This document shows, in pieces, positions 43,600-53,185 of a stretch of DNA of 64,000 nucleotides. Every line of letters starts with the position of its first letter. The first letter of the stretch is position 1. The translations under genes and the position numbers were made by a program. This DNA comes from an uncultured Flavobacterium sp. (GTDB lineage: Bacteria; Bacteroidota; Bacteroidia; Flavobacteriales; Flavobacteriaceae), in contig NZ_CAMLDD010000010.1 in the NCBI RefSeq assembly GCF_946478785.1, positions 1 through 64,000 of the forward strand. The letters run 5' to 3'. The notes beneath the pieces are model-generated. The model was not told the origin of the DNA. It did not search any database and was given only the letters and a program-made list of their open reading frames with translations.

Positions 43600-43838
43600 T
43601 ACAAATTGGATTTGATAAGTTCAACTTCAATTTCACGAGCCGTTTCAACACGAATCGCTACATGAGAGCCATTAATGTCTAAATATAAAGGGTCTCCAAA
43701 AGGAGCAACCTGAAGTAACTCAACCAAGTTGCCCGGCAAACAACCCATTTCTAATAATTTTAGAGGAATAAGATCGATATCAAAATCTTTGATAATGGCT
43801 TTTTCGCCTTTTTTCAGGGTGTGGATTGTATTTTGCAA
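43599..43838 (-). CDS. feoA: Ferrous iron transport protein FeoA
   Basis: This 79-residue SH3-like cytoplasmic protein is needed for FeoB function. Family features are LKKGEKAIIKDF, LLEMGCLPGN, VAPFGDPLYLDINGSHVAIR and the final AREIEVE. It is the first gene of feoA-feoB-Cys-rich protein and overlaps the feoB start by one base. The 102 bp upstream separate it from the SCO gene on the same strand. Confidence 0.95.
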   Translation of the reverse strand: MQNTIHTLKKGEKAIIKDFDIDLIPLKLLEMGCLPGNLVELLQVAPFGDPLYLDINGSHVAIRVETAREIEVELIKSNL

Positions 43839-43940
43839 GCTTATTTAGATTGAGTTTAGATTGCAAAAATAGGCAATAATTCTTTATTTTTAGGCAATAC
43901 TCAGTCTTGAATATGCTAAATCTTTCTAAAAATAAAGGTT

Positions 43941-44606
43941 TTATTCTTTAGATAAGAAATCAATATCCTCCAGAAGCCGTTTGATCTCTTCCTTGTTTGT
44001 TCCATCGTAGAACCCTCGCACACGACGTTTTTTATCTACCAAAACAAAATTCTCGGTATGAACCATATCATAAAGCTGGTCCGGTCTACCTAGTTTTACG
44101 GCCAAATAGGATTTTCTGGCCATCGTATAAATTTCTTTTTTGTCTCCTGTAACCAAATTCCATTTACTGTCAACAACTCCATGTTTTACGGCATAAGCTT
44201 TTAAAACCGGAATGCTGTCAATTTCCGGAAAAACAGTGTGTGACAACAGCATTACTTTGGGATTGTTTAAAACTGCTTTCTGTACATCAGCCAGATTTGT
44301 TGTCATCTTTGGGCAAATTGAACCGCAGGTTGTGAAGAAAAAATCAGCGACATAAATTTTTCCTTCATAATTTTTTTGGGTAATCGTATCGCCATTTTGG
44401 TTTACAAATGAGAAATCAGCTATTGTATGATATTTGCTTTTGTACTGTATGGTGCTGTCAACCAATTCAGGGTTTACATCGGACGGATTGTAAATAGGTA
44501 AAGTTTTTTGAGGTTTTAAAGCAAAATAAAACAGGGAAATAGTAATTACGGAAAATGAAATTAAAACAATAAAGAATTTTCGGTATTTGTATAACAGTTT
44601 TTTCAT
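43941..44606 (-). CDS. SCO1/SenC family protein
   Basis: This 221-residue protein is anchored by an N-terminal helix (FFIVLISFSVITISLFYFAL), with a periplasmic thioredoxin-like domain. It keeps the copper-binding CxxxCP motif (TTCGSICPKM, about residue 95) and the distal His in VHTENFVLV. SCO proteins deliver copper to, or reduce, the CuA site of cytochrome oxidase. The gene follows hemB and a cytochrome c gene on the same strand (gap 33 bp), so it is part of a respiratory and heme-linked group. Confidence 0.92.
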   Translation of the reverse strand: MKKLLYKYRKFFIVLISFSVITISLFYFALKPQKTLPIYNPSDVNPELVDSTIQYKSKYHTIADFSFVNQNGDTITQKNYEGKIYVADFFFTTCGSICPKMTTNLADVQKAVLNNPKVMLLSHTVFPEIDSIPVLKAYAVKHGVVDSKWNLVTGDKKEIYTMARKSYLAVKLGRPDQLYDMVHTENFVLVDKKRRVRGFYDGTNKEEIKRLLEDIDFLSKE

Positions 44607-44639
44607 AATTTAATTATAGTCATTTATTACTCCTTGAAA

Positions 44640-45047
44640 TTATTTTAAATGACTGTAAATGTAACTTTCAATTGCTTTTAGTTCTTCATCAGACATAGCC
44701 TGTGTAACCGGGAAATTCGTTTTCATTACCGCAAACTGACTTGGATCAACAATTGGTTCACCATTTCCTTTCAAAAAAGTAACCATATCAGCATTTTTAT
44801 CTTTGTAGATTTTTGCAATTTCCAAAATACTTGGTCCAATTACTTTTTGATCAACTTGATGACATGAAGTACAATTTCCTTTTCCTTCAAAAATTGATTT
44901 TCCTAATTCTTCAGGTGTTTTTGCTTCTGCCGTTTCTCCTTCAGAATAAACTTCTGTTGTGCTTTCTGTTTTTCCAAAAGGCTCCTGACTTTCTTTTTTA
45001 CAAGATGATAAAGCTATAATAGCAGATAAGAATAGTATTTTTTTCAT
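44640..45047 (-). CDS. Cytochrome c lipoprotein
   Basis: This 135-residue protein has a lipoprotein signal (MKKILFLSAIIALSSC, Cys16), an acidic linker and a class I cytochrome c domain. The heme-binding CTSCH lies in GKGNCTSCHQVDQKVIGPS and the likely axial Met in VMKTNFPVTQAMSDEEL. It starts 2 bp after the hemB stop, so the two are probably co-transcribed. It likely acts as a periplasmic electron carrier; partners are unknown, but the SCO gene downstream points to cytochrome oxidase. Confidence 0.9.
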   Translation of the reverse strand: MKKILFLSAIIALSSCKKESQEPFGKTESTTEVYSEGETAEAKTPEELGKSIFEGKGNCTSCHQVDQKVIGPSILEIAKIYKDKNADMVTFLKGNGEPIVDPSQFAVMKTNFPVTQAMSDEELKAIESYIYSHLK

Positions 45048-45049
45048 GA

Positions 45050-46042
45050 TTATTTATTTAAAATTACAGCGGCTTCTTTGGCAAAGTAAGTAGAGATAAT
45101 ATTAGCTCCTGCACGCTTAATGCAATAAAGTTGCTCTATCATAATTTTGTCGTGATCCAGCCATCCTTTTTCTGCTGCGGCCTTTACCATAGCGTACTCA
45201 CCAGATACCTGATATACTGCAACGGGGACATGAACAGCGTTTTTTACCTCGCGAACAATGTCTAAATATGCCATTCCGGGTTTTACCATTACGATGTCAG
45301 CACCTTCTTCAACATCCAATAAAGCTTCACGAATACCTTCAATTCGATTGGCATAATCCATTTGATAAGTCTTTTTGTCTTTTGGGATATTTTGAGAATC
45401 TACCGGAGCAGAATCTAAGGCATCACGGAATGGTCCGTAAAATGCTGAAGCATATTTTGCACTGTAACTCATAATACCTACATTATGATGTCCATTTTCT
45501 TCCAAAGCTTTTCTGATGGCTAAAACTCTTCCGTCCATCATATCGCTTGGAGCTACAAAATCGGCTCCGGCCTCTGCGTGGCTTAAACTCATTCTCGTTA
45601 AAGCATCAACTGTAGCATCATTAATCAATTGGCCATTTTCTATAATTCCATCATGACCATAAATTGAATACGGGTCTAAAGCTACATCCGGCATCACAAT
45701 CATTTCTGGTACCGCATCTTTGATAGCGCGGATGGTCTGCTGCATCAATCCGTCTTTATTCCAGGCTTCAACACCTTTATTGTCTTTAAGGTTCTCGCTT
45801 ACTTTTACATAAATATTTACCGCCTTGATTCCAAGATCCCAGGCTTCTTTTACTTCTTTGATAGTGTTATCCAGTGAATGGCGATAAATTCCTGGCATCG
45901 ACGGAATAGCGACTTTTACATCTTTTCCTTCGGCAACAAACATCGGAAGCATAAAATCATTTGGACTTAAAGTAGTTTCACGAACTAAAGAACGAATAGA
46001 TTCATTAGTTCTTAAACGGCGGTTTCTTTGTAGTGGGAACAT
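45050..46042 (-). CDS. hemB: Delta-aminolevulinic acid dehydratase (porphobilinogen synthase)
   Basis: This 330-residue enzyme condenses two 5-aminolevulinate molecules to porphobilinogen in heme synthesis. The two active-site lysines are seen in SYSAKYASAFYGPFRDA and VMVKPGMAYLDIV. The N-terminal RRLRTNESIRSLVRET and FVAEGKD segments are typical. It heads a run hemB - cytochrome c - SCO on the minus strand. Its upstream region (46043-46269) separates it from a divergent lipoprotein gene, so both promoters should lie there. Confidence 0.96.
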   Translation of the reverse strand: MFPLQRNRRLRTNESIRSLVRETTLSPNDFMLPMFVAEGKDVKVAIPSMPGIYRHSLDNTIKEVKEAWDLGIKAVNIYVKVSENLKDNKGVEAWNKDGLMQQTIRAIKDAVPEMIVMPDVALDPYSIYGHDGIIENGQLINDATVDALTRMSLSHAEAGADFVAPSDMMDGRVLAIRKALEENGHHNVGIMSYSAKYASAFYGPFRDALDSAPVDSQNIPKDKKTYQMDYANRIEGIREALLDVEEGADIVMVKPGMAYLDIVREVKNAVHVPVAVYQVSGEYAMVKAAAEKGWLDHDKIMIEQLYCIKRAGANIISTYFAKEAAVILNK

Positions 46043-46269
46043 AAGTGTTTTTTATAAATTCTAAAAAGAATATTCACTTGCAAAAGAGTTTCATATTCAT
46101 TCTAAAATTGAAATTAAAATAAGTGGTGCAAAGTTATAGAAAAATCGACCAAATAAAGAGCCTGTAATAGGTTAGAATTCGTTAATATTATCTAAATTCG
46201 TATCGTTTTTTCTAATTTCTATTTAAGAATCTTCTTATGGAATGCTTTCCAAAAATTTAAATTTCCCCA

Positions 46270-46902
46270 ATGAAGAAAATATTTGCTTTATGCTGCTGTT
46301 TCCTCCTTACAAGTTGTTTTGAAATAACAGAAAGAATCAAACACCACGATGACCAAAGTGGTGAATATACCCTGATGGTTGACTTTTCAAAATCATGGCT
46401 AAAGACAAAATCGGCTATCTGGCTGGAAGAAGTAGATGGTGTGAAGATTCCGAATGAACAGGAAATCGCACAGAAACTTAATGATTTTAAATCGAAAGTT
46501 TCTAAAATCGAAGGGATTTCAAATGTTACCACCAAGACCGATTTTGACCGATATATTTTTATCATCAAATTAGATTATAAAAATCTAAAGGCACTGAACG
46601 AAGTTGTTAATACATTGAATAAGCAAAAAAATCAGATCCACTTCAATGCGAATTCAAAGAGTTTCGAAAGAATCGCATCGTACCCAATTCCGGAAAATCT
46701 GGTGAAAGATGAAAAGAAAAAAGAAGATCTGGAAAAAGCCAATATTATAGCTATTTACACTTTTGACCGTGATGTTTCAAACACAAGTAATGCTAATTGC
46801 AAAATTTCTCCAAACAAAAAGACTGTTTTTCTGAAACAAAGCATGTACAGCGTTCTTAAAAAATCGTCACTTATGAACAATACCATTCAATTAAATCAAT
46901 AA
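46270..46902 (+). CDS. Lipoprotein of unknown function
   Basis: This 210-residue protein has a signal peptide ending LLTSC (Cys16). After it come an alternating beta and helix pattern and a Lys-rich centre, with no motif I recognise. It sits 14 bp upstream of a second exported protein on the same strand and is divergent from hemB. The pair probably works together. I do not assign a function. Confidence 0.75.
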   Translation: MKKIFALCCCFLLTSCFEITERIKHHDDQSGEYTLMVDFSKSWLKTKSAIWLEEVDGVKIPNEQEIAQKLNDFKSKVSKIEGISNVTTKTDFDRYIFIIKLDYKNLKALNEVVNTLNKQKNQIHFNANSKSFERIASYPIPENLVKDEKKKEDLEKANIIAIYTFDRDVSNTSNANCKISPNKKTVFLKQSMYSVLKKSSLMNNTIQLNQ

Positions 46903-46916
46903 TCAGATACTTACAC

Positions 46917-48692
46917 ATGAAACAATTTTTTACTTTTTTAATTCTGTTTGCATTCAGTTTAGCGTACAGCCAGACACTTTCTAAAAAACAGGATTATTTT
47001 GTTCAGTTTAATGGCAATCAGCTTTCGAAAAAAGTAAGTGTTGCTGAGGTTTTAAATCATTCGGTTTTAAAAAATTATAAGGATGGAAAAGCCAATTTAA
47101 ATATTGAAAAGTATGCTAATCTTTTAAAATTAGACCAAAAAATCACTGTTCACGGAAACTATTCAGACAGTATTCCGTATTATCAAATTACAATTCCGAT
47201 AAAAAACAGAAATGATATTAAGGCATTTTTAGCTGAAAAAGACAAGGAAAACGATTCGCTTGCTAAGCCAACTATTGAAGATTTTGCACAATATTCGTTA
47301 TACAATTCCGGAGATAAAAAAACGACTATTGCATGGAATGACAGTCATTTGGTAATTTTTGGACTGACTGACAAATACTCTTATAATGATTATGCTGTAA
47401 CATCAGCGATTGATAGTGTTGCTGTTGTTGATTCTTCAGCAGTTATGGTGGAAACAACCGAAGAGCCTATTGTCGATACGGCTTATGTGGATGACTCGGA
47501 TAATTATTATGCTAATTATCAAAAAGAGCAAACCGCTTTTGACAGCATTCAGTCCATCAGTCAAAACAGATTTATAAAATTGCTTTTTGAAAATGGATTT
47601 ACGGTTCCTACTTCAGATAAAGTTAATGAAAATGCTGATATTTCATGTTGGGTTGATTATGCATCGGCAATGGCAAGTTTTAATTCAGCTTATATGGCTT
47701 TGGCCCAGTTTACGACTTATAACAAGTTTTTACCAAATCAAAAGAACTTAGGAAACTTTGTAAAAGGAATCAACGTAGATTTTTATTTTGATAATGATAA
47801 TGCACGGATTGAGGAAATAGTCGAATATTCAAAACCAATTGCAGATTTAGTGGGTAAAATTAGTAACCGGAAAGTAAATAAAAATATCTTTAATTATTTT
47901 CCAGCTCAGAAGCCGCTTGGTTATATGACGTATCATTTTAATGCAAAGGAAATGCTCAACAGCTTTCCGACGCTGAGTGCCGAAATTTTCAGCAATCCTT
48001 ATATTTTAAAAGAAGATATTAGTGTCGCTACAGATCTAATTTCAACCATTATTGATGAAGAAGCTACAGCAACCCTTTTTGATGGTGATTTAAGCTTCTT
48101 TCTTTATGATGTTACAGAAAGAGAAGTAACCACAAAAACTTTTGAATATGATGAGAATTATGAGTCAAAAGAAGTTATAAAAACGATAAAAAAAGCAGTA
48201 CCGCAGTTTTCTGTGATTTTTACTTCAACGCACCCTACTTTTGCTGATAAACTGATCCAATTAGGAGTTCGTAAAAAAGGATTAACCCAGAAAGGGAATT
48301 ATTACGAAATAAAAGGAACTCAGGAATATGGCAATTTGTTTATTTTTAAGGAGAAAGATGTGGTAATAATAGGGAATAATATTGATGCTATTTTTCCAAA
48401 AGACAATTCATTTTCGAAAGAAGTTAAAAAAGAACTGAAACAGAATTATATTTCGGCAAAAGTGAGTCTGGATAAATTAGTATCTGCCTATTCTAATTCA
48501 GGCGAAGCGAAGGAATCTGAAATTAAATCGCTGAACCGAATGGCGCAGCAGTTTAGCGACGTTACGTTCTATTCTGCCAAAAAACTGGTAGATAATAAAC
48601 TGAAATTGGAGTTAAAACTAAACTCAAATAAAGCCTATAAAAATATTATTTTGCAAACTTTAGACTTAGTAGATGAACTGAGTAAAAAGTAA
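46917..48692 (+). CDS. Exported protein of unknown function
   Basis: This 591-residue protein has a signal peptide (MKQFFTFLILFAFSLAYSQ). A repeated layout of alpha/beta segments follows, broken by an acidic low-complexity stretch at about residues 165-205 (AVVDSSAVMVETTEEPIVDTAY...DDSDNYYANY). It loosely resembles DUF4836-type proteins of Bacteroidota, but I am not sure. It follows the lipoprotein gene by 14 bp, ends at a strong terminator and forms a two-gene unit with it. Confidence 0.75.
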   Translation: MKQFFTFLILFAFSLAYSQTLSKKQDYFVQFNGNQLSKKVSVAEVLNHSVLKNYKDGKANLNIEKYANLLKLDQKITVHGNYSDSIPYYQITIPIKNRNDIKAFLAEKDKENDSLAKPTIEDFAQYSLYNSGDKKTTIAWNDSHLVIFGLTDKYSYNDYAVTSAIDSVAVVDSSAVMVETTEEPIVDTAYVDDSDNYYANYQKEQTAFDSIQSISQNRFIKLLFENGFTVPTSDKVNENADISCWVDYASAMASFNSAYMALAQFTTYNKFLPNQKNLGNFVKGINVDFYFDNDNARIEEIVEYSKPIADLVGKISNRKVNKNIFNYFPAQKPLGYMTYHFNAKEMLNSFPTLSAEIFSNPYILKEDISVATDLISTIIDEEATATLFDGDLSFFLYDVTEREVTTKTFEYDENYESKEVIKTIKKAVPQFSVIFTSTHPTFADKLIQLGVRKKGLTQKGNYYEIKGTQEYGNLFIFKEKDVVIIGNNIDAIFPKDNSFSKEVKKELKQNYISAKVSLDKLVSAYSNSGEAKESEIKSLNRMAQQFSDVTFYSAKKLVDNKLKLELKLNSNKAYKNIILQTLDLVDELSKK

Positions 48693-48703
48693 TAAAAATG
48701 CAA

Positions 48704-48737
48704 AAGCCCTAAAATTGATGTTTTAGGGCTTTTTTTA
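48704..48737 (+). terminator. Intrinsic terminator after the 46917 gene
   Basis: AAGCCCTAAAA and TTTTAGGGCTT form a perfect 11-bp stem with a 6-nt loop and a following T-run. The A-rich left flank would also serve the opposite strand. Confidence 0.88.
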
Positions 48738-48828
48738 TGTTTTGTCAGTTCGGATGAAGTCAGGAAAAATTGCCGCTAAAGCATCTCGACTCTGCTCGAT
48801 GTGACAAAGAAATTATTATAAAGCATTG

Positions 48829-49731
48829 TTATGTAATTGAGGCCTCGTAAATTTCTTTAATTGTTGTACCGAGCTTACTATTAAATTCATCATCCGATTG
48901 ACCGGCAGAAAGTCCTTCAGATAATGCTCTTGAAAAACTTGCAATCAATCCGTGATTTTGTGACAGTTTGCGATTGGCTTCTTCTTCAGAATACCCTCCC
49001 GACAATGCCACAACGCGGACAACATGTAGATCTGACATTAATTCCTTGTAAAAATCATTTACTGTTGGAATAGACAATTTCAGCATCACTTTTACATCTT
49101 GATTTAATGAATTCAGCTGCTTTTTGATTTCTTCTTTTAGAATTTCTTCTGACTTTTCTTTGTCAGTGCTGTAAATATCAACTTCAGGTTCAATGATGGG
49201 TACAAGTCCTTTTTTGAAGATTTGTAAACCAACTTTAAATTGTTGTTCTACGATTTCACGGATTCCTTCGGCATTTGCTTCTTTGATGACAGAACGCATT
49301 TTGGTTCCAAAAATGTTTCGTTCTACAGCTCGTGTCAGCAATTCATCTAAATTAAGAATGGGTTTCATCAGCTGCACGCCATTTGCAAGATCAGCAAGTC
49401 CTTTGTCGACTTTTAAAAACGGAACGATATTTTTCTTTTCCCACAAATAATCGGCAGTCCATTGCCCGTCAATTTTGCGGTCCATAGTGTTTTCAAACAA
49501 TATAGCACCTAGAATATGATCGCTTTTAAAAGCAGGACTTTTAATAATTCGGGTTCTCATTTCATGTACAATTGTGTACATTTCATCATCATTCGTGAAA
49601 CTGCTTTCCTGAACACCGTATAGTGCTAACGCTTTTGGAGTACTTCCGCCACTTTGGTCTAATGCAGCGATAAATCCTTTTCCGGAATGCATACGATCTA
49701 ATTGTGCAATGTTCATTTCTCTCTTTTCCAT
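48829..49731 (-). CDS. Fructose-bisphosphate aldolase class I
   Basis: This 300-residue glycolytic enzyme reversibly splits fructose-1,6-bisphosphate. The bacterial class I signature is clear: [19 protein letters not shown] near the N-terminus, [26 protein letters not shown] and the Schiff-base Lys region [14 protein letters not shown]. The start may be the Met six codons later (49716), directly before [11 protein letters not shown]. It lies 85 bp after hemF on the same strand and is not functionally linked to the heme genes. Confidence 0.93.
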   Translation of the reverse strand: MEKREMNIAQLDRMHSGKGFIAALDQSGGSTPKALALYGVQESSFTNDDEMYTIVHEMRTRIIKSPAFKSDHILGAILFENTMDRKIDGQWTADYLWEKKNIVPFLKVDKGLADLANGVQLMKPILNLDELLTRAVERNIFGTKMRSVIKEANAEGIREIVEQQFKVGLQIFKKGLVPIIEPEVDIYSTDKEKSEEILKEEIKKQLNSLNQDVKVMLKLSIPTVNDFYKELMSDLHVVRVVALSGGYSEEEANRKLSQNHGLIASFSRALSEGLSAGQSDDEFNSKLGTTIKEIYEASIT

Positions 49732-49816
49732 AATATTTAAATTAGACTGAATTTTTCATTAAATTACAATTTAAATTTATGATTACAAAGAAGTTATATG
49801 AATTGTATTCAATTTC

Positions 49817-50719
49817 TTAGATCCATTCCCGGGGATTTTCTAACACATTTACTAATTTTTCTTCTTCACTTCCTGATTCTGCATGATGATCGTAAACCCA
49901 TTGCACGTGTGGAGGAAGGCTCATTAAAATACTCTCGATTCTTCCATTGGTTCTTAAACCGAATAAAGTGCCTTTGTCATGAACCAAATTGAATTCGACA
50001 TAACGACCACGACGGATTTCCTGCCAGTTTCTGTTCTCCGGAGTATACTCGAGGTTTTTTCTTTTTTCTACAATCGGAACATACGCTTGTAAGAAGCTAT
50101 TTCCAACTTCAGAAACGAAATCGAACCAGTTTTCCATTGACATTTGCTCATTTGCTTTGCAATAATCAAAGAATAAACCGCCAATTCCGCGGGCTTCATT
50201 TCTGTGAGCATTCCAAAAATAAGCGTCGCATTGTTTTTTATATTTTGGATAAAACTCCGGATTGTGTTTGTCGCAAGCCGTTTTACACGTTTGATGAAAG
50301 TGAGCCGCATCTTCTTCAAACAAATAATAAGGCGTTAAATCCTGTCCGCCACCAAACCATTGTTCGATTACTTTTCCGTGTTCATCGTACATTTCAAAAT
50401 AACGCCAGTTTGCATGAACCGTTGGTGTCATTGGATTTTTCGGATGTAAAACCAAACTTAATCCGCAGGCAAAGAAATCAGCTTCGCCAACACCAAACAT
50501 TTTCTGCATCGCTTCCGGCAATTTTCCGTGAACGGCTGAAATGTTTACACCTCCTTTTTCGAAAACTGCACCGTTTTCAATAACGCGCGTTCTTCCACCA
50601 CCACCTTCCGGACGTTTCCAAAGATCTTCACGGAATTTTGCAGTTCCGTCAACGGCTTCTAATCCGGCACAGATTTGATCTTGTAGGTTTTGTATGTATG
50701 CGTAAAATTTATCTTTCAT
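49817..50719 (-). CDS. hemF: Oxygen-dependent coproporphyrinogen III oxidase
   Basis: This 300-residue cytoplasmic enzyme converts coproporphyrinogen III to protoporphyrinogen IX with O2. Family motifs are GGGGRTRVIENGAVFEKGGVNIS, VHANWRYFEMYD, WFGGGQDLTPYY and ARGIGGLFFDYC. Its ATG overlaps the stop codon of the reconstructed BRO-family gene by one base (TAATG). So if that gene were read through, the two would be translationally coupled. hemE lies about 2.5 kb upstream on the same strand, separated by inserted accessory genes. Confidence 0.97.
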   Translation of the reverse strand: MKDKFYAYIQNLQDQICAGLEAVDGTAKFREDLWKRPEGGGGRTRVIENGAVFEKGGVNISAVHGKLPEAMQKMFGVGEADFFACGLSLVLHPKNPMTPTVHANWRYFEMYDEHGKVIEQWFGGGQDLTPYYLFEEDAAHFHQTCKTACDKHNPEFYPKYKKQCDAYFWNAHRNEARGIGGLFFDYCKANEQMSMENWFDFVSEVGNSFLQAYVPIVEKRKNLEYTPENRNWQEIRRGRYVEFNLVHDKGTLFGLRTNGRIESILMSLPPHVQWVYDHHAESGSEEEKLVNVLENPREWI

Positions 50720-51526
50720 TATTCCAATTCTTTTTTATTTTCCAAATAATCAATGGCATTTAATTTATTAACCACTTTTTTACCTGTTTTTTCTTTAATT
50801 TCTTTCCGCGTGTTTCCTGCGATTGTACCACCTTGATTTGCAATTTTTTTGTTTCCGAACTGATTTCTTTTGTAGTGACTTCAGCTAACATATTGAGTAC
50901 TAATTCAAGATTACTCATGTTGTCACGTAAATTTTCTTTTTTTAAATTTTTGTGATTTTTATATTCTTTGACTGATAAACCACTCCAGGCTTTGGTAATT
51001 TCATCTGTTAGAATAGCATATTCCTGCCCTTTTTTTACACCTCGCTTAACCCATTCATCAGTAAGTTCCTTTCTTACTTCAATACTTTTTAAACGTTGAT
51101 TAACCCATTCTTTAGAATATCCTTTTTTAAGATATGTTTCCATAAGCCTGTCAAAACCAAGTTCCGGGTCTTCAATTTCGTCAATACGTTCCCGACCAAC
51201 TTGGGCTAACCACAATTTAAAAGGTTCTGCTTTTTTAGATGGAACGGACTGAATTAATCTGAATAATTGTTCAGTATCAGCAACATCAGTAAGCCTCATT
51301 TTGCCATCAGCCGCTTCCATTTTCAAACCGTTACAATTTGTAACGGTTTGGTTTCCTTCGGAAAGTAATCTTTTTTTAATACTCTCCAATAAACTTGTGG
51401 ATTCTGGCTATCTGTCAAAACTCCAATAACATCTACAATAGAGAAAAACCATTTTTCTTCATCATCAATCCAAATTGAACGGATTTGCTTTTGTTCAAAT
51501 AATTTTATGGCAGTTTCCTTCTTCAT
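50719..51526 (-). pseudogene. BRO-N family protein, split by two frameshifts at A7 tracts
   Basis: The first frame (51526-51323) gives the BRO-N start: KLFEQKQIRSIWIDDEEKWFF, SIVDVIGVLTDS and YWRVLKK. It leaves the family sequence at an A7 tract (plus-strand T7, 51371-51377). Adding one A, or a -1 ribosomal slip on A AAA AAA, leads to RLLSEGNQTVTNCNGLKM and the middle part (LFRLIQSVPSKKAEPFKLWLAQVG). A second A7 (50844-50850) again needs one more A to reach the expected end GGTIAGNTRKEIKEKTGKKVV. The restored gene is 269 residues and ends on the hemF ATG. BRO proteins are phage-antirepressor-like DNA-binding proteins. It may be a pseudogene, a programmed frameshift or a homopolymer sequencing error. 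Confidence 0.8.
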
Positions 51527-51567
51527 GGTTTCAAATCTTGTTGGTGATTTTAATATACTAAAGTGCT

Positions 51568-52119
51568 TTATATTTCTTGAATATTATATTCTGATTTAAG
51601 CAAACCGAAATAAACAGTATTTTCTAATTCTCCATCACCATTTCTAAATTCGTCTCGTAAAATTCCTTCTTGTTTGAAATTGTGTTTTAAAGCAACTCGC
51701 TGACTTGCAATATTGATTTCAGAAGTACAGATAAAAACCTTGTTCAACAATAATTCATTAAAACAAAATTCAAGTGCATCTGAAACCATTTTTGATGTGA
51801 TTCCTTTTCCCTGATAATCTTCATCAACAAAATAACCTAATTCACATTTAGAAATGCGGTAATCTATACTTTTTACGCATAAATAACCAATTAAATCATT
51901 GGTTTTGTTGTCTCTTGCATAAAAATAAAAACCTTCATTGTTTTTTTCTTTGTCAAGACTGACCGCGAGAAAATCTTCCGTTTTTTTTAATGAATCAGAA
52001 TTTGCCAAAGTAACGGGAAAAGTTTTTCCAATGTGATTTTTGTTCTTCTCAATTAGTTTGAAAAAATCTTCGGGAAGAACATGTTCAATTCGGTCTGTTT
52101 TCCAATCTGTAAAACTCAT
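51568..52119 (-). CDS. GNAT N-acetyltransferase, RimJ/RimL-like
   Basis: This 183-residue acetyltransferase has the acetyl-CoA loop in CELGYFVDEDYQGKGITSKMV and the late helix NIASQRVALKHNFKQEGILRDEF, as in RimJ/RimL and ribosomal-protein acetylases. The substrate is unknown. It belongs to the accessory block between hemE and hemF and lies 2 bp downstream of a small gene of unknown function. Confidence 0.88.
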   Translation of the reverse strand: MSFTDWKTDRIEHVLPEDFFKLIEKNKNHIGKTFPVTLANSDSLKKTEDFLAVSLDKEKNNEGFYFYARDNKTNDLIGYLCVKSIDYRISKCELGYFVDEDYQGKGITSKMVSDALEFCFNELLLNKVFICTSEINIASQRVALKHNFKQEGILRDEFRNGDGELENTVYFGLLKSEYNIQEI

Positions 52120-52121
52120 GG

Positions 52122-52499
52122 TTATTTGTTTTTAGCCGAAGTGATTTTTGCATTTATTCCAAAAGAAAATACGTTGCTTTCCTGTTGAATATGTTGGTAA
52201 ATGTCTAATGCATTATTTTCAAAATTATAGTTTTCGACTTTTGAAAATTCCATCAGAAAATCTGCGAACTGTTCTAATTGATTGAAATCTAAATGACAAC
52301 GAACTAATAAAGTTATCAATTCTTCATCTTGATAGTCAACTAAAGTTTCAATATTTAAACCGAATTCTTTCAGCTGATTTTCAATGTCAAACTTTTTATC
52401 GTCAGTCAAAGGCTGAGGTACAAAATCAAGAGAGCGCAATGTTTTCAGGACATTGTCAATTCTTATTGATTCTTCGTCTCTTAAACCTTTGTTGAGCAT
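52122..52499 (-). CDS. Small protein of unknown function
   Basis: This 125-residue acidic, mostly helical protein has no signal peptide and no motif I recognise. It sits 2 bp upstream of the acetyltransferase gene, so the two are probably co-transcribed. Its 5' side carries a REP hairpin pair at once. Confidence 0.7.
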   Translation of the reverse strand: MLNKGLRDEESIRIDNVLKTLRSLDFVPQPLTDDKKFDIENQLKEFGLNIETLVDYQDEELITLLVRCHLDFNQLEQFADFLMEFSKVENYNFENNALDIYQHIQQESNVFSFGINAKITSAKNK

Positions 52500-52512
52500 G
52501 ATTTTCCGATTT

Positions 52513-52600
52513 CCTGCAAGGTTTCCAAAACCTTGTAGGTATTATTATCAAGTTATCTAAATCCTTATGTAAACCTACAAGGTTTTGAAAACCTTGCAGG
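52513..52600. repeat. Paired REP hairpins downstream of the RAYT gene
   Basis: Hairpin 1 (52513-52540) reads CCTGCAAGGTTTCC then AAAACCTTGTAGGT. Hairpin 2 (52573-52600) reads ACCTACAAGGTTTTG then AAAACCTTGCAGG. They are in opposite orientation, 32 bp apart, as in REPIN/BIME elements. The reverse complement of hairpin 1 is identical to the hairpin at 53234-53261. Confidence 0.85.
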
Positions 52601-52607
52601 ACGAAAA

Positions 52608-53159
52608 CTATTCAAAAGTATATATTTCGCTTAAAAATTCATTCTTTTTATTATGGCAAAAGACGAAATTTTCAAAATCTCCAAATAAATTTAAAACCTC
52701 ATCTCGTTCGATTTTTGTTTCCTTATCAGAGAAAAAAGCTCGATAAGATGCAAATCTAAAATCCTTAAAATCTAAATCAAAATGATGTTTAGGATTCAAA
52801 TGAACGTAAACGATGAGTTGTTTCAAATAATTTTCATCTCTTAATTTTATTCGTTTGAAATGTTTTTCAAATAAACTTCCTGTTCTGTTTGTCTGTTTAT
52901 TAAATGCTTTCGCATAAGAATTAAATAAATTTGAAAACGACTGGGTAACTTCTTTTTCTTCTGTATTTAATCTGACAACGATATGAAAATGATTATTCAT
53001 TAAACAATAAGCAAAAATGGACATTTTCCCTTCAGAATATTTAGCTAATTGTTTTAAAAAATAAATTTTATTATTATCATTTTCAAAAATATTGGTTCCG
53101 TTAATGCCTCGATTATAAATGTGATAATAACAATTTTTTTCCAGAATCTCCAATTTCAT
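52608..53159 (-). CDS. REP-associated tyrosine transposase (RAYT, Y1/IS200-like)
   Basis: This 183-residue HUH endonuclease has CYYHIYNRGINGTNIF at the start, the metal-binding HUH motif NNHFHIVV at about residue 55, and the catalytic Tyr region KQLIVYVHLNPKHH at about residue 120. RAYTs are single-copy housekeeping transposase relatives that spread or process REP hairpins. Both flanks carry paired hairpins of one family, which identifies it as the RAYT of that family. It is inserted between hemE and the accessory genes on the heme strand. It looks intact. Confidence 0.93.
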   Translation of the reverse strand: MKLEILEKNCYYHIYNRGINGTNIFENDNNKIYFLKQLAKYSEGKMSIFAYCLMNNHFHIVVRLNTEEKEVTQSFSNLFNSYAKAFNKQTNRTGSLFEKHFKRIKLRDENYLKQLIVYVHLNPKHHFDLDFKDFRFASYRAFFSDKETKIERDEVLNLFGDFENFVFCHNKKNEFLSEIYTFE

Positions 53160-53185
53160 ATTATTATTATTGTTTTTTTACATCC

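Noticed and set aside
43839..43940. Fur box upstream of feoA
   Set aside because: No 19-bp palindrome close to a Fur consensus could be recognised in the gap, so none is claimed.
50137..50583. 148-codon ORF opposite hemF
   Set aside because: Antisense shadow of hemF, whose motifs are complete on the other strand.
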